This document shows, one piece after another, positions 41,674 through 48,959 of a DNA stretch of 54,690 nucleotides. The DNA is from DAIRUQ01 sp036803245. Its GTDB lineage: Bacteria; Chloroflexota; Anaerolineae; UBA1429. The notes under the pieces are model-generated. The model had not been told where the DNA came from, searched no databases, and was given only the letters and a program-made list of their open reading frames with translations. The number at the start of each line of letters is the position of its first letter. Position 1 is the stretch's first letter. The stretch spans positions 1-54,690 of the forward strand of contig DAIRUQ010000004.1 of assembly GCA_036803245.1 (NCBI GenBank), written 5' to 3'. Made by a program: the position numbers and the translations under genes.

Positions 41674-42732
41674 TCAACTCCAACCCATAGCGTATCCGGT
41701 CTGGTACATGGCGATGATATTTCCCGGGGGGCTGACCGCCTGGATGTTATGGCACGGCGCCAGGATATAGCCTCCCCCCGCGCCCAAGATGCGTAGGTTG
41801 TCGGCCACCTCCTGCTTGACGTCCTCGACGTTTCCCCGCGCCAGAGTGTACTGGTTGTCCATCGCCCCGTGAAAGATCAACTGGTCTCCATAGTCGCGCT
41901 TGAGCCCGTCACGCTCCATGCCGACACAGCGCCACTGGACCGGGTTCAGCACATCGATACCGGCGGCGATCATATCAGGGATGATCGGCCGTACGGCGCC
42001 GTCGCTATGGTGAAAGACATAGGCTCCCGCCTCGTGCACCAAGTCGATCATGCGTTGCATGCGCGGCAGCAAAAAGGTGCGGATCTGCTTGGGCGAAAAG
42101 AGCAGCGTCTCCTGGCTGCCCATATCTTCGGCGACATAGCTGACCAGCACCTTGCCGGGTATGGCCTCATAGATGCGCCGCGTGCTCTCATAGGCCAGGT
42201 CAAAGAGCTTGTCAAGGCAATAGTGGACGATATCGGGATTGAGAATCAGGTCCATGAATGCCTGCTCATCGCCGCGCAGGGCCTTGTACGTCAAGAACGG
42301 CTCCGAGCCGCCCCCACGGATGGGCAGGTGCTCCTTGCCACGCACGAGGTCAGGCAAGTGATCATAGCTCCACCAGTCCGGATCGGGCCAGCGGTACTGC
42401 GCGTCAATCTCGTCGACCGACTGGTATGGCGCCAGCGGGTGGGAGGCCACCTCGCGATAGCTGCCGGTCCCATAGTCCACGTCGCGATAGACGATACCGA
42501 ACTCGTCCTGGTGGGCCGGAATCGGCGGGCCAACATAGCGCCCCCCCACGTCCAGGGGCCGATCCACGTGCAGCCGGTCCAGCGCCTCTGCCAGCGTGCC
42601 CACGCCAAGGTGGCGCACCAGCTTGTCGCTGAACTCGGCAGTGGCCCAGTAATCCATAGGCACGCGATCCGGCGTCTGCCGCGTCAGCACTGCCTCCCAC
42701 CGCTCTCGCGGCGTCATGCTCTCTTTGGGCAT
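41674..42732 (-). CDS. UroD/MtaA-superfamily protein with His-x-Asp...Cys putative metal site
   Basis: 352 residues. The superfamily N-terminus TPRERWEAVLTRQTPDRVPM and the loop AEDMGSQETLLFSPKQI are clear. The putative metal site reads His242-Ser-Asp244 (VFHHSDGAV) and Cys327 (LAPCHN), close to the MtaA pattern His-x-Cys...Cys but with Asp for the first Cys. It could bind Zn and act on a methylated thiol or corrinoid, but no corrinoid protein is adjacent. The ATG at 42732 follows GGAGGGGAGG. Its promoter is at 42771-42799. purO is downstream in the same operon. Uroporphyrinogen decarboxylase itself is unlikely. Confidence 0.78.
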   Translation of the reverse strand: MPKESMTPRERWEAVLTRQTPDRVPMDYWATAEFSDKLVRHLGVGTLAEALDRLHVDRPLDVGGRYVGPPIPAHQDEFGIVYRDVDYGTGSYREVASHPLAPYQSVDEIDAQYRWPDPDWWSYDHLPDLVRGKEHLPIRGGGSEPFLTYKALRGDEQAFMDLILNPDIVHYCLDKLFDLAYESTRRIYEAIPGKVLVSYVAEDMGSQETLLFSPKQIRTFLLPRMQRMIDLVHEAGAYVFHHSDGAVRPIIPDMIAAGIDVLNPVQWRCVGMERDGLKRDYGDQLIFHGAMDNQYTLARGNVEDVKQEVADNLRILGAGGGYILAPCHNIQAVSPPGNIIAMYQTGYAMGWS

Positions 42733-42770
42733 CGCCAACCTCCCCTCCCATGGCCCCGCGTCTCGCAGTC

Positions 42771-42799
42771 ATTCTAGGTAGGCGCAACCTGAACGTCAA
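42771..42799 (-). promoter_or_regulatory. Predicted promoter for the UroD-like/purO operon
   Basis: Minus-strand TTGACG (42799-42794), 17-bp spacer, TAGAAT (42776-42771), 39 bases before the ATG at 42732. Confidence 0.65.
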
Positions 42800-43060
42800 C
42801 GCCTGGGTCGTCGACGACACTCTGTCGGCTGGATGGCTTGACAGCGCCCCAGAACCTAGTACCATTATCCTAATGCTAGAATGGGGGACTGTGGCGTTTG
42901 CGTCACCTTCCAGGGTGTCGCGCGTTGGGCGGACACCCTCGCGGCATGACTCGCCAGGTTACAGAGAACGACGCTGTCTCTGGGCTGACGTGGGCCAGGA
43001 CTTGGGCTGAACCAGCCGCAAAAGTCAGCAGATGGTCAACACAGTGGAAGGAGCAGCACG
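42800..43060 (+). promoter_or_regulatory. Promoter region and leader of pckA
   Basis: No gene is supported in this stretch. TTGACA (42838-42843) with TACCAT 16 bases later (42860-42865) is a candidate promoter. The leader holds an inverted repeat AGGGTGTC (42912-42919) / GACACCCT (42932-42939) and a smaller CAGAGA (42962-42967) / TCTCTG (42977-42982). GAAGGAG lies just before the pckA ATG. Confidence 0.4.
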
Positions 43061-44728
43061 ATGGGCTACGATCCGATCACGACAGCGACCCAGAGAGAGC
43101 AACTTGAAGCCATGCTGAGCAAGCACGCAGTGGTGCTGCCGGATCTCGACCGCCGAACGCTGATCCAGGATGTGGTTGATCGCAAGGAGGCGCTGGTTGC
43201 TGGCTGTGGCGCCCTGGCTACCTGGCTTCCCACCGAGTCGACGGGCCGCAGCCCCAAGGATACCTACATCGTCCGGCACGACGCGTCCGCCGACACCATC
43301 GACTGGGACTCGCCGAACAATATCCCTCTCGAGCCTGAGACCTTTGACATGCTCTTTGCCGATGCGCTCGAGACCCTCTGGGGCAAGGAACGCGTCTACA
43401 TCACCAATCGCGTCGTGGGTGCTGACAGTAGCTATGCCCTGCCGGTACGCACCATCACCGATCGCGCCCTCACCGCCCTCTTTACCGAGACCATGTTCCG
43501 GCCCATGCCCGAGGATATCGCCTCCAGCTGCTTTGCCGACCGCGAGTTTGTGCTGTTGGCGTTGCCCTTTGACAAGCTGGATGCCTCCCGCTACCAGGGA
43601 CGCCTTCGCAAGCTCCCAGGCGGGCGGACGTCCAACATGGCCGTGGTTGCCGACCTCGACCGCCGCGTGGGCATCGTCTACGGCTCTGCCTATGCCGGCA
43701 GCTGCAAGAAGCTGATCTTTACCGTCATGAACTATATGCTGCCAGGCGAAGGCATCCTGCCCCTGCACTGCTCCGCAAACGAGGGCCCCGATGGCGATTG
43801 CGCCCTGCTCCTGGGACTTTCTGGCACGGGCAAGACCACCCTGTCGGCCGATCCTCGTCGTGCCCTCTTGGGTGATGACGAGCATGGCTGGTCACCCAAC
43901 GGTACGGCCAACTTTGAGTACGGCTGCTATGCCAAGCTGATCAATCTGCGAGAAGACAAAGAGCCCGAGATCTATAACGCGGTCTTTCATGAGGCCGACT
44001 ATCGCGTACATGGCGCCATCATCGAGGACGCTATGATGTACCCTCAGGGCTTTTTTGACCTGGATGACGGGCGCATCACCGAGAACTCGCGCGCGTCCTA
44101 TCCGCTGCGATTCCTCAATAACATCAAGCCCAGCTCGGTCAGCGGCCATCCCAAGACCATCTTGTTCCTCACCGCCGACGCCAACGGCGTGCTCCCGCCC
44201 GTGGCCAAGCTCACGCGCGAGGAGGCCATGCTCTGGTTCCTGATGGGCTATACCAGCAAGCTGGCCGGCACCGAGACGGGCATCACCGATCCAGTCTCGA
44301 CCTTTTCGCGGTTCTTTGCTGAGCCCTTTATGCCGCGCAACCCAGACGTCTATGCCACCATGTTGGGCGAGTACATGGATCGCTATGGCGCCAACGTCTA
44401 CCTGGTCAACACAGGCTGGAGTGGCGGCCCCTTTGGCGTGGGCGCGCGGATGGACATCAGCCTCACTCGCGAGATCGTCCAGGCGGCCCTGTCGGGCGCT
44501 CTGGAAGACGTCGAGTACGTGGAGGATCCGATCTTTCACGTGATGGTGCCCAAGACCTGCCCCAACGTGCCGTCTGAGGTGCTCTGGCCCAAGAACACTT
44601 GGGAAGACAAGAACGCCTACGACGAGCGCGCCAAAAAGCTGGCGAGCGACTTTGCCAAGCACTTTGACAAGGCCTATGGCGACAAGGGGATCGACCCCGC
44701 CGTGGAAGCCGCCTGCCCAGGCAAGTAG
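43061..44728 (+). CDS. pckA: Phosphoenolpyruvate carboxykinase (ATP)
   Basis: 555 residues. It interconverts oxaloacetate plus ATP with PEP, CO2 and ADP, in gluconeogenesis or, in some anaerobes, CO2 fixation. The ATP-type P-loop GLSGTGKTTLS and the kinase-2/metal motif LLGDDEHGW are present, together with YAGSCKK and LHCSANEG, which supply the Mn-binding Lys and His. The length matches ATP-dependent PEPCK and not the GTP type. The ATG at 43061 has GAAGGAGCAGC upstream. A hairpin terminator follows at 44751-44781. Confidence 0.95.
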   Translation: MGYDPITTATQREQLEAMLSKHAVVLPDLDRRTLIQDVVDRKEALVAGCGALATWLPTESTGRSPKDTYIVRHDASADTIDWDSPNNIPLEPETFDMLFADALETLWGKERVYITNRVVGADSSYALPVRTITDRALTALFTETMFRPMPEDIASSCFADREFVLLALPFDKLDASRYQGRLRKLPGGRTSNMAVVADLDRRVGIVYGSAYAGSCKKLIFTVMNYMLPGEGILPLHCSANEGPDGDCALLLGLSGTGKTTLSADPRRALLGDDEHGWSPNGTANFEYGCYAKLINLREDKEPEIYNAVFHEADYRVHGAIIEDAMMYPQGFFDLDDGRITENSRASYPLRFLNNIKPSSVSGHPKTILFLTADANGVLPPVAKLTREEAMLWFLMGYTSKLAGTETGITDPVSTFSRFFAEPFMPRNPDVYATMLGEYMDRYGANVYLVNTGWSGGPFGVGARMDISLTREIVQAALSGALEDVEYVEDPIFHVMVPKTCPNVPSEVLWPKNTWEDKNAYDERAKKLASDFAKHFDKAYGDKGIDPAVEAACPGK

Positions 44729-44750
44729 GCCTCAACGCGACGTAGCAGTG

Positions 44751-44781
44751 GCGGGCGCTATCGATCGGTGGCGCCCGCTTT
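44751..44781 (+). terminator. Terminator after pckA
   Basis: GCGGGCGC (44751-44758) / GCGCCCGC (44771-44778) followed by TTT. It lies before the S4-domain gene. Confidence 0.65.
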
Positions 44782-44798
44782 GCCATCAAAGGAGAGAT

Positions 44799-45014
44799 GT
44801 GACCTCGCAACCGAACGAGCACACGATTAGGCTCGACCAGTTCCTCAAACTCGCCAACCTGGTGCGCTCTGGCGGAGAGGCCAAGCACCTCATCCAGGGG
44901 GGGCAGGTGCTGCTGAACGGCGTCGTAGAGACGCACCGCAGCCGCAAGATCGGCCCCGGCGACCAGGTCACCCTCGGCGACGTGACCGTAGAAGTCGCCT
45001 GGGAGGACGAGTAA
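44799..45014 (+). CDS. Small S4-domain RNA-binding protein
   Basis: 71 residues, essentially one S4 domain: IRLDQFLKLANLVRSGGEAKHLI, GQVLLNGVVETHRSRKIGPGDQV. It matches the YaaA/RlbA-like class of stand-alone S4 proteins, thought to bind structured RNA or ribosomal components. The start is a GTG with GGAGAG a few bases upstream; no ATG is available at the right distance. It lies after pckA but behind a terminator, and its stop is two bases from the convergent GNAT stop. The exact RNA target is unknown. Confidence 0.85.
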   Translation: MTSQPNEHTIRLDQFLKLANLVRSGGEAKHLIQGGQVLLNGVVETHRSRKIGPGDQVTLGDVTVEVAWEDE

Positions 45015-45016
45015 CC

Positions 45017-45481
45017 CTACAGCCGCAGCACCATCATCTGGCGATCGCCCTGGTCCTCTAGCACCTGGAACCCGAGACTCTCGTAGAGAGCCATCGCGCG
45101 AGCGTTGGCCTTGGTGACGCTGAGGGTCATCCTGGAGCGGCCTATCGCCCTAGCCTGAGCGATGGCATCCTCGACGATCCAGCGGCCCAGGCCGCGCCCC
45201 CAGTTGGCCGTCGCCACCTGCACATGCACGATGTGCGCTTGGCGACGAGGCCGCTGCAGGTCCAGCCATAGCCACCCCACCATGGTGCCATCTAGCGTAT
45301 AGATCCACACCTCGCCGCGGCGAATCCCAGAGCTCAGCCAGGGCCGAAACAGCGCCTCCCGAAACGTCTGCTCGGGAAAGTTAATGGCATAGCTCTCGGA
45401 CTGCAGGGCCGTGAGCAGATCCATGTCTATGTCCTGGCGGGCGGGCCGACGGGCCAGCTCTAGGCGATGGGGTTCCTCCAT
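45017..45481 (-). CDS. GNAT-family N-acetyltransferase
   Basis: 154 residues. The acetyl-CoA-binding motif A is seen as IVHVQVATANWGRGLGRWIVEDAIAQA, with the Gln/Arg-x-x-Gly-x-Gly/Ala pattern, and motif B includes LSVTKANARAMALYESLGFQ. The start ATG at 45481 has GGGGAG upstream; a longer opening to 45526 would overlap the substrate-binding protein gene. It is the last gene of a minus-strand unit with the orphan solute-binding protein and the glycosidase. The acceptor cannot be predicted. Confidence 0.85.
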   Translation of the reverse strand: MEEPHRLELARRPARQDIDMDLLTALQSESYAINFPEQTFREALFRPWLSSGIRRGEVWIYTLDGTMVGWLWLDLQRPRRQAHIVHVQVATANWGRGLGRWIVEDAIAQARAIGRSRMTLSVTKANARAMALYESLGFQVLEDQGDRQMMVLRL

Positions 45482-45516
45482 GGCGTCGCTCCCCGTACGT
45501 GTCCCACTCGTTACCA

Positions 45517-46332
45517 CTAGAACCAACGCCGCTCCAGGCGAGCCAACGTTCCGTCATTCTCCATCTCACGCAAGGCCGCGTTCAACTCACTCAGCAGGGT
45601 GCTAGCATCGCGAGCCGCCGCGATCACCACAGGCTCCGCCGTCAAGAGCGCCTGGCTGCCCACCAGACCCTCGTCCTGGATAAAGGGCGCCGCCTCGACA
45701 CGGTCGCACAACACAGCATCGGCCTGCCCCTGCTTTAGCGCGTCGATGGCCTGCTCCAGCGTACGCTCCGCCAGGATCTCTACCGCCAGGCCATGGTCAC
45801 GATTCTGAAGGCGCAGGTACTGATGGGCCTCCGATCCCAGCTCCACGGCGACACGCCGCTCGTTCAGCTCTTCCCGCCCCGCGATGGCCCCGTCGTCTAC
45901 TCGCGAGATGGCCTGCAGCCCCAGGTAGAGGTACGGCCTGGAATAGCCCACATCGCGCGTGAGTCGCTCCTCATACGGCAGAGCCGAGATGATCAGGTCG
46001 CACTTTTCCGCGAGCAGCGCCTCCACCAGCCCGTCAAAGTGCAGATCCACGAACTGCACCTCCACGTTCCAGCGTTCCGCCAGGGCGTGGGCTAGATCGG
46101 CATCAAAGCCCTGCACCGCACCGTTCTCATCGGCGAACTCGAACGGCGGGTAGCTGGCCTCCATGCCCACCCGTAACACCCCCCGACTCTGGATGCCCTC
46201 CCAGACCTCATCGCGGCCCAAGCGCAAGCGTAGGTCGAGCGATCCCCCCACCACCTGAAGCAGGGCATACGCCACCACGGCCAACGCCAAGGCCAAAGGC
46301 CACCAACGGCTCCAGAGGCTACGTTTGGCCAT
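45517..46332 (-). CDS. Orphan family-3 solute-binding protein (amino-acid type), membrane-anchored
   Basis: 271 residues. One N-terminal TM helix (PLALALAVVAYALLQVVGG) and no lipobox Cys suggest a membrane-anchored protein. The SBP_bac_3 signature is LRVGMEASYPPFEFADENGAVQGFDADLAHALAERW, and CDLIISALPYEERLTRDVGYS follows. Such proteins bind polar amino acids. No permease or ATPase is nearby, unlike the two complete ABC operons in this window. It could feed a distant transporter or act in signalling. The start is three bases after the glycosidase stop codon, so they are cotranscribed. Confidence 0.85.
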   Translation of the reverse strand: MAKRSLWSRWWPLALALAVVAYALLQVVGGSLDLRLRLGRDEVWEGIQSRGVLRVGMEASYPPFEFADENGAVQGFDADLAHALAERWNVEVQFVDLHFDGLVEALLAEKCDLIISALPYEERLTRDVGYSRPYLYLGLQAISRVDDGAIAGREELNERRVAVELGSEAHQYLRLQNRDHGLAVEILAERTLEQAIDALKQGQADAVLCDRVEAAPFIQDEGLVGSQALLTAEPVVIAAARDASTLLSELNAALREMENDGTLARLERRWF

Positions 46333-46335
46333 GGC

Positions 46336-47490
46336 TCACCGCTCCAGATACTCGAACGGCTCGCCCTGAGCATAACGAGCCAGCTCCGAGTAGATCGGCT
46401 TGGGAACAAACTCGGGCGTCACCAGGGTGAACCCATCCTGAAAGCTGCGGGCGGGCCATGGATAGCGAAAGGCCCAGACGCACAGGGCCGCGCACCAATC
46501 CCACGTGTGCAGCGCCATCTCGTAGGCATCAACGGTGTTCTGAATGCGGTCGTACGACGAGACGGCCTTGGTCCAGCGAGGGTGGTCATTCCAGCCGCCC
46601 TCGGTGACATAGACCTGCTTGGCGGCGTCGCCATTGGCTACCATCACGTCGCGCAGCAACTCGACTCGTCGCCAGTTCAACCGATCCTGAGCGGGCGGCT
46701 CATCAGCGCCAAAGGACAGCCCGTACGAGTGCGCAGCCAGGCCGTCGAACCAGCGGCCCGCGTCGGCATCGTACATGCGCTGCAGGTAGATCAGCTCGTT
46801 CATCCCCCACGGATCGCCCACAGGAGCCAAGGTGGGCGCCAGGCCCGCTGCCAGCACAACGATGTTCGGGTCTGCCTCTTTGGCGCTCTGGTAGGCTCGA
46901 CGGAGCAGCTCAGTGTAGGCCTCGGGATCAGGCTGTCGATAGCCCCACTCAAAGCTCAGGTTCGGCTCGTTCCAGATGATCACGTGCTGCACTCGCCCAG
47001 CAAAGTGCTCCACAAAAGCCCCCACAAACGCAGCGTAGGCATCATAGCCGTCCTCATCCAGATAGCGCGTCGTGGTGTCCTCTGGACGAGCCCACTCGGG
47101 CACATAGTCGATGCGGGCCAGCACGGTCAGCCCCTGCGCCACCGCGTGGTCGACCACCACATCGGCATGGCCCCACTCGTACCGTCCCGGGCTAGGCTCA
47201 TAGTAGGCCCAGGGAAAGTACTCGACCACCCAAGGCGCCCCCATCTGGCGCACCAGAGCTAGCGTCTGTTGAATCTTCCACTCTTCTACTTCGTCGGTGA
47301 GGCGTGTATGCACGCCCATCTTGGGGTTGAGCGTCTCCACCTCACGGCGGGGACCGGGCACCACCAGCCGTTGCGGCGGCACCGAGAGCATCCACACCGC
47401 CCATAGCGAGACGACGATGCGTGCCCATGCCGGCACGCGCCCACGGATCCGTCGCACCGCCCCACCGCTCTCGCTCACCCGTCTTGTCAC
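46336..47490 (-). CDS. Clan GH-A glycoside hydrolase (GH5/GH39-like), membrane-anchored or secreted
   Basis: 384 residues. A hydrophobic segment at about 23-40 (WARIVVSLWAVWMLSV) is a signal or anchor. The TIM barrel has the acid/base Glu in VIIWNEPNLSFEW and the nucleophile Glu in VYVTEGGWNDHP, a pattern of clan GH-A enzymes such as cellulases and xylosidases. An N-terminal MGVHTRL and a Trp-rich cleft (YFPWAYYEPSPGRYEW) support this. The GTG at 47490 is used; another GTG at 47478 is possible. Its 5' end overlaps the tRNA-Arg promoter. It starts a unit with the solute-binding protein and GNAT genes. Polysaccharide specificity is not predictable. Confidence 0.82.
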   Translation of the reverse strand: MTRRVSESGGAVRRIRGRVPAWARIVVSLWAVWMLSVPPQRLVVPGPRREVETLNPKMGVHTRLTDEVEEWKIQQTLALVRQMGAPWVVEYFPWAYYEPSPGRYEWGHADVVVDHAVAQGLTVLARIDYVPEWARPEDTTTRYLDEDGYDAYAAFVGAFVEHFAGRVQHVIIWNEPNLSFEWGYRQPDPEAYTELLRRAYQSAKEADPNIVVLAAGLAPTLAPVGDPWGMNELIYLQRMYDADAGRWFDGLAAHSYGLSFGADEPPAQDRLNWRRVELLRDVMVANGDAAKQVYVTEGGWNDHPRWTKAVSSYDRIQNTVDAYEMALHTWDWCAALCVWAFRYPWPARSFQDGFTLVTPEFVPKPIYSELARYAQGEPFEYLER

Positions 47491-47512
47491 TCCTCGACCC
47501 GTATGCTATATT
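47484..47512 (+). promoter_or_regulatory. Predicted promoter for tRNA-Arg
   Basis: TTGTCA (47484-47489), 17-bp spacer, TATATT (47507-47512), 10 bases before the tRNA. The -35 lies inside the first codons of the divergent glycosidase gene. Confidence 0.65.
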
Positions 47513-47522
47513 CTCGGCGCAA

Positions 47523-47595
47523 GCCCCAGTAGCTCAGAGGATAGAGCAGAGGTTTCCTAAACCTTGTGCCGGGGGTTCGACTCCCTCCTGGGGCA
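47523..47595 (+). tRNA. tRNA-Arg (anticodon CCT)
   Basis: A 73-base cloverleaf: acceptor GCCCCAG / CTGGGGC with discriminator A, D-stem GCTC / GAGC, anticodon stem GAGGT / ACCTT with loop TTCCTAA (anticodon CCT), variable loop GTGCC, and T-stem GGGGG / CCCTC with loop TTCGACT. The CCA is not encoded. It reads AGG codons. Confidence 0.95.
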
Positions 47596-47609
47596 TAGCG
47601 GATCGTGAC

Positions 47610-47641
47610 ACCGGCTCGCAGAGTACAGCGCGGGCCGGTTT
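47610..47641 (+). terminator. Hairpin terminator after tRNA-Arg
   Basis: ACCGGCTCGC (47610-47619) pairs with GCGGGCCGGT (47630-47639), one wobble, then TTT. Confidence 0.5.
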
Positions 47642-47733
47642 GGCATTTCCCAGTGACACGCGATGATAGGCGCAGAGGCGCCTCGGGGTCAACCGAACCA
47701 ACGGCCCGTGACGCCGGGGCGTGGCAGGCACGG

Positions 47734-48798
47734 CTAGAATAGCGTGGGCTGGGTAGCCGGCGCAGCCACCGCCTCGATCGCCTGATCCAGTACGTTTTCC
47801 TCGCGGCCCACCAGGTAGAGGTACTCTTTGTTGCGCACGTGGCTGATCTTGCCCACCTTGTCGCCATCCGGGTTGTAGATGCCGATGCGAGCGCCGACAT
47901 AGCGATCGTGGTCGCGAGTCAGCACCCGAACGTAGCCACGCTCGGACAGGAGGCTCTCCATCTCGCGCCGAGTGATGTACCCCTCATTGTTGAACGAGAC
48001 CAGCAGATAGCGTGCCTGGGCCGCCTCGACCACCGTGCGCATGGCCGCGTGAATCTCTCGCTTAGAGTTGAAGGAGCTGTGATAGTCCTTGCAGTCGATC
48101 CGCTTGCATGCCACGCCATACACTTCCGGCTGGTCCCACCGCACCAGCGTCTCCCACACGTGATAGTTGGCGAGATAGCGATGCTGGTTGTACGGCGGGT
48201 CAAGATACACGAGGTCGGCGGAATGCTCCTTCGCGGCGTCAAGCGCCTCCAACTGAGTCGCCAGGCCGGGCCCGGGCAGCACCTCGGGCACACGTAGCTC
48301 CAGGTCGTTATGCGCGCGCGGCGCCCAGGCCTTTAGGTAGGCCATCTGCAGCCCTACCGTCGAATCCACCCGATCGGCCGCCTCCATCAGCGCTGTCAGC
48401 ACGACGGCCCGCAGGTCGCCGTCCAACCCCCACGCGTCGATGGCCTCGCGCATGGCCTCGATTCGCGCCCCATTCTTGGGATGGAAATAGCGCGACCGCC
48501 GGCAGTAGGTCTCCGTGAACCAGCCTTTGCGCGGCTCCACCCGGGCTAGCTCGTCCAGCGCCCGCCTGGCCTCGGGCAACACGGCATCGGCGTCGGCCTG
48601 GACATAGCAGCGCGCCAGGGTGTAGGCGTAGGACGTGTGGTCGTTGGCCGTCACCGCATATCCAGCCCGCTTGAGGGCATGCCCGACCCGCGACGTGCCC
48701 GAAAACAAGTCTAGGACCGTATGCACGTCAGGCAGCGCCTGCACCAAGGCCGTGATGGCAGGCACGAGCACACGTTTGGAGCCGATATACTTGATCAC
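47734..48798 (-). CDS. Orphan D12-class DNA adenine methyltransferase
   Basis: 354 residues. MIKYIGSKRVLVPAI is the N-terminal AdoMet-binding start of the D12 class (PF02086); VLDLFSGTSRVG (28-39) is the glycine loop, and the catalytic LDPPYNQ has Asp200-Pro-Pro-Tyr203. Such enzymes methylate the N6 of adenine in short DNA targets. No restriction endonuclease or specificity subunit is adjacent. A C-terminal tail of about 60 residues beyond the core (after VGKISHVRNKEYLYLV) has no recognised domain. A promoter-like TTGCGT/TAGCAT pair lies 42 bases before the ATG. Specificity must be determined experimentally. Confidence 0.88.
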   Translation of the reverse strand: MIKYIGSKRVLVPAITALVQALPDVHTVLDLFSGTSRVGHALKRAGYAVTANDHTSYAYTLARCYVQADADAVLPEARRALDELARVEPRKGWFTETYCRRSRYFHPKNGARIEAMREAIDAWGLDGDLRAVVLTALMEAADRVDSTVGLQMAYLKAWAPRAHNDLELRVPEVLPGPGLATQLEALDAAKEHSADLVYLDPPYNQHRYLANYHVWETLVRWDQPEVYGVACKRIDCKDYHSSFNSKREIHAAMRTVVEAAQARYLLVSFNNEGYITRREMESLLSERGYVRVLTRDHDRYVGARIGIYNPDGDKVGKISHVRNKEYLYLVGREENVLDQAIEAVAAPATQPTLF

Positions 48799-48840
48799 GA
48801 TGGCCGCCGACCTCCCCCAGGCTCTGCTTGGGCTCTGCCC

Positions 48841-48869
48841 ATGCTAGGGGCGAAAGGCGGGCAACGCAA
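48841..48869 (-). promoter_or_regulatory. Predicted promoter for the D12 methyltransferase gene
   Basis: Minus-strand TTGCGT (48869-48864), 17-bp spacer, TAGCAT (48846-48841). Confidence 0.5.
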
Positions 48870-48891
48870 GTCGACTGGTTGGCGCTAACGG

Positions 48892-48920
48892 TTGCCGCGG
48901 CCGCGGGATTCGCTCACAAT
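48892..48920 (+). promoter_or_regulatory. Predicted promoter for the enolase-superfamily gene
   Basis: TTGCCG (48892-48897), 17-bp spacer, CACAAT (48915-48920), 39 bases before the ATG at 48960. Confidence 0.5.
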
Positions 48921-48959
48921 GGGCAGGCAGCAACGTCGAACCGTGTGAAGGAGCTACCC

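Noticed and set aside
47523..48798. A tRNA-linked integrated element (methyltransferase island)
   Set aside because: No integrase, no visible direct repeat of the tRNA 3' end, and flanking genes look like ordinary chromosome.
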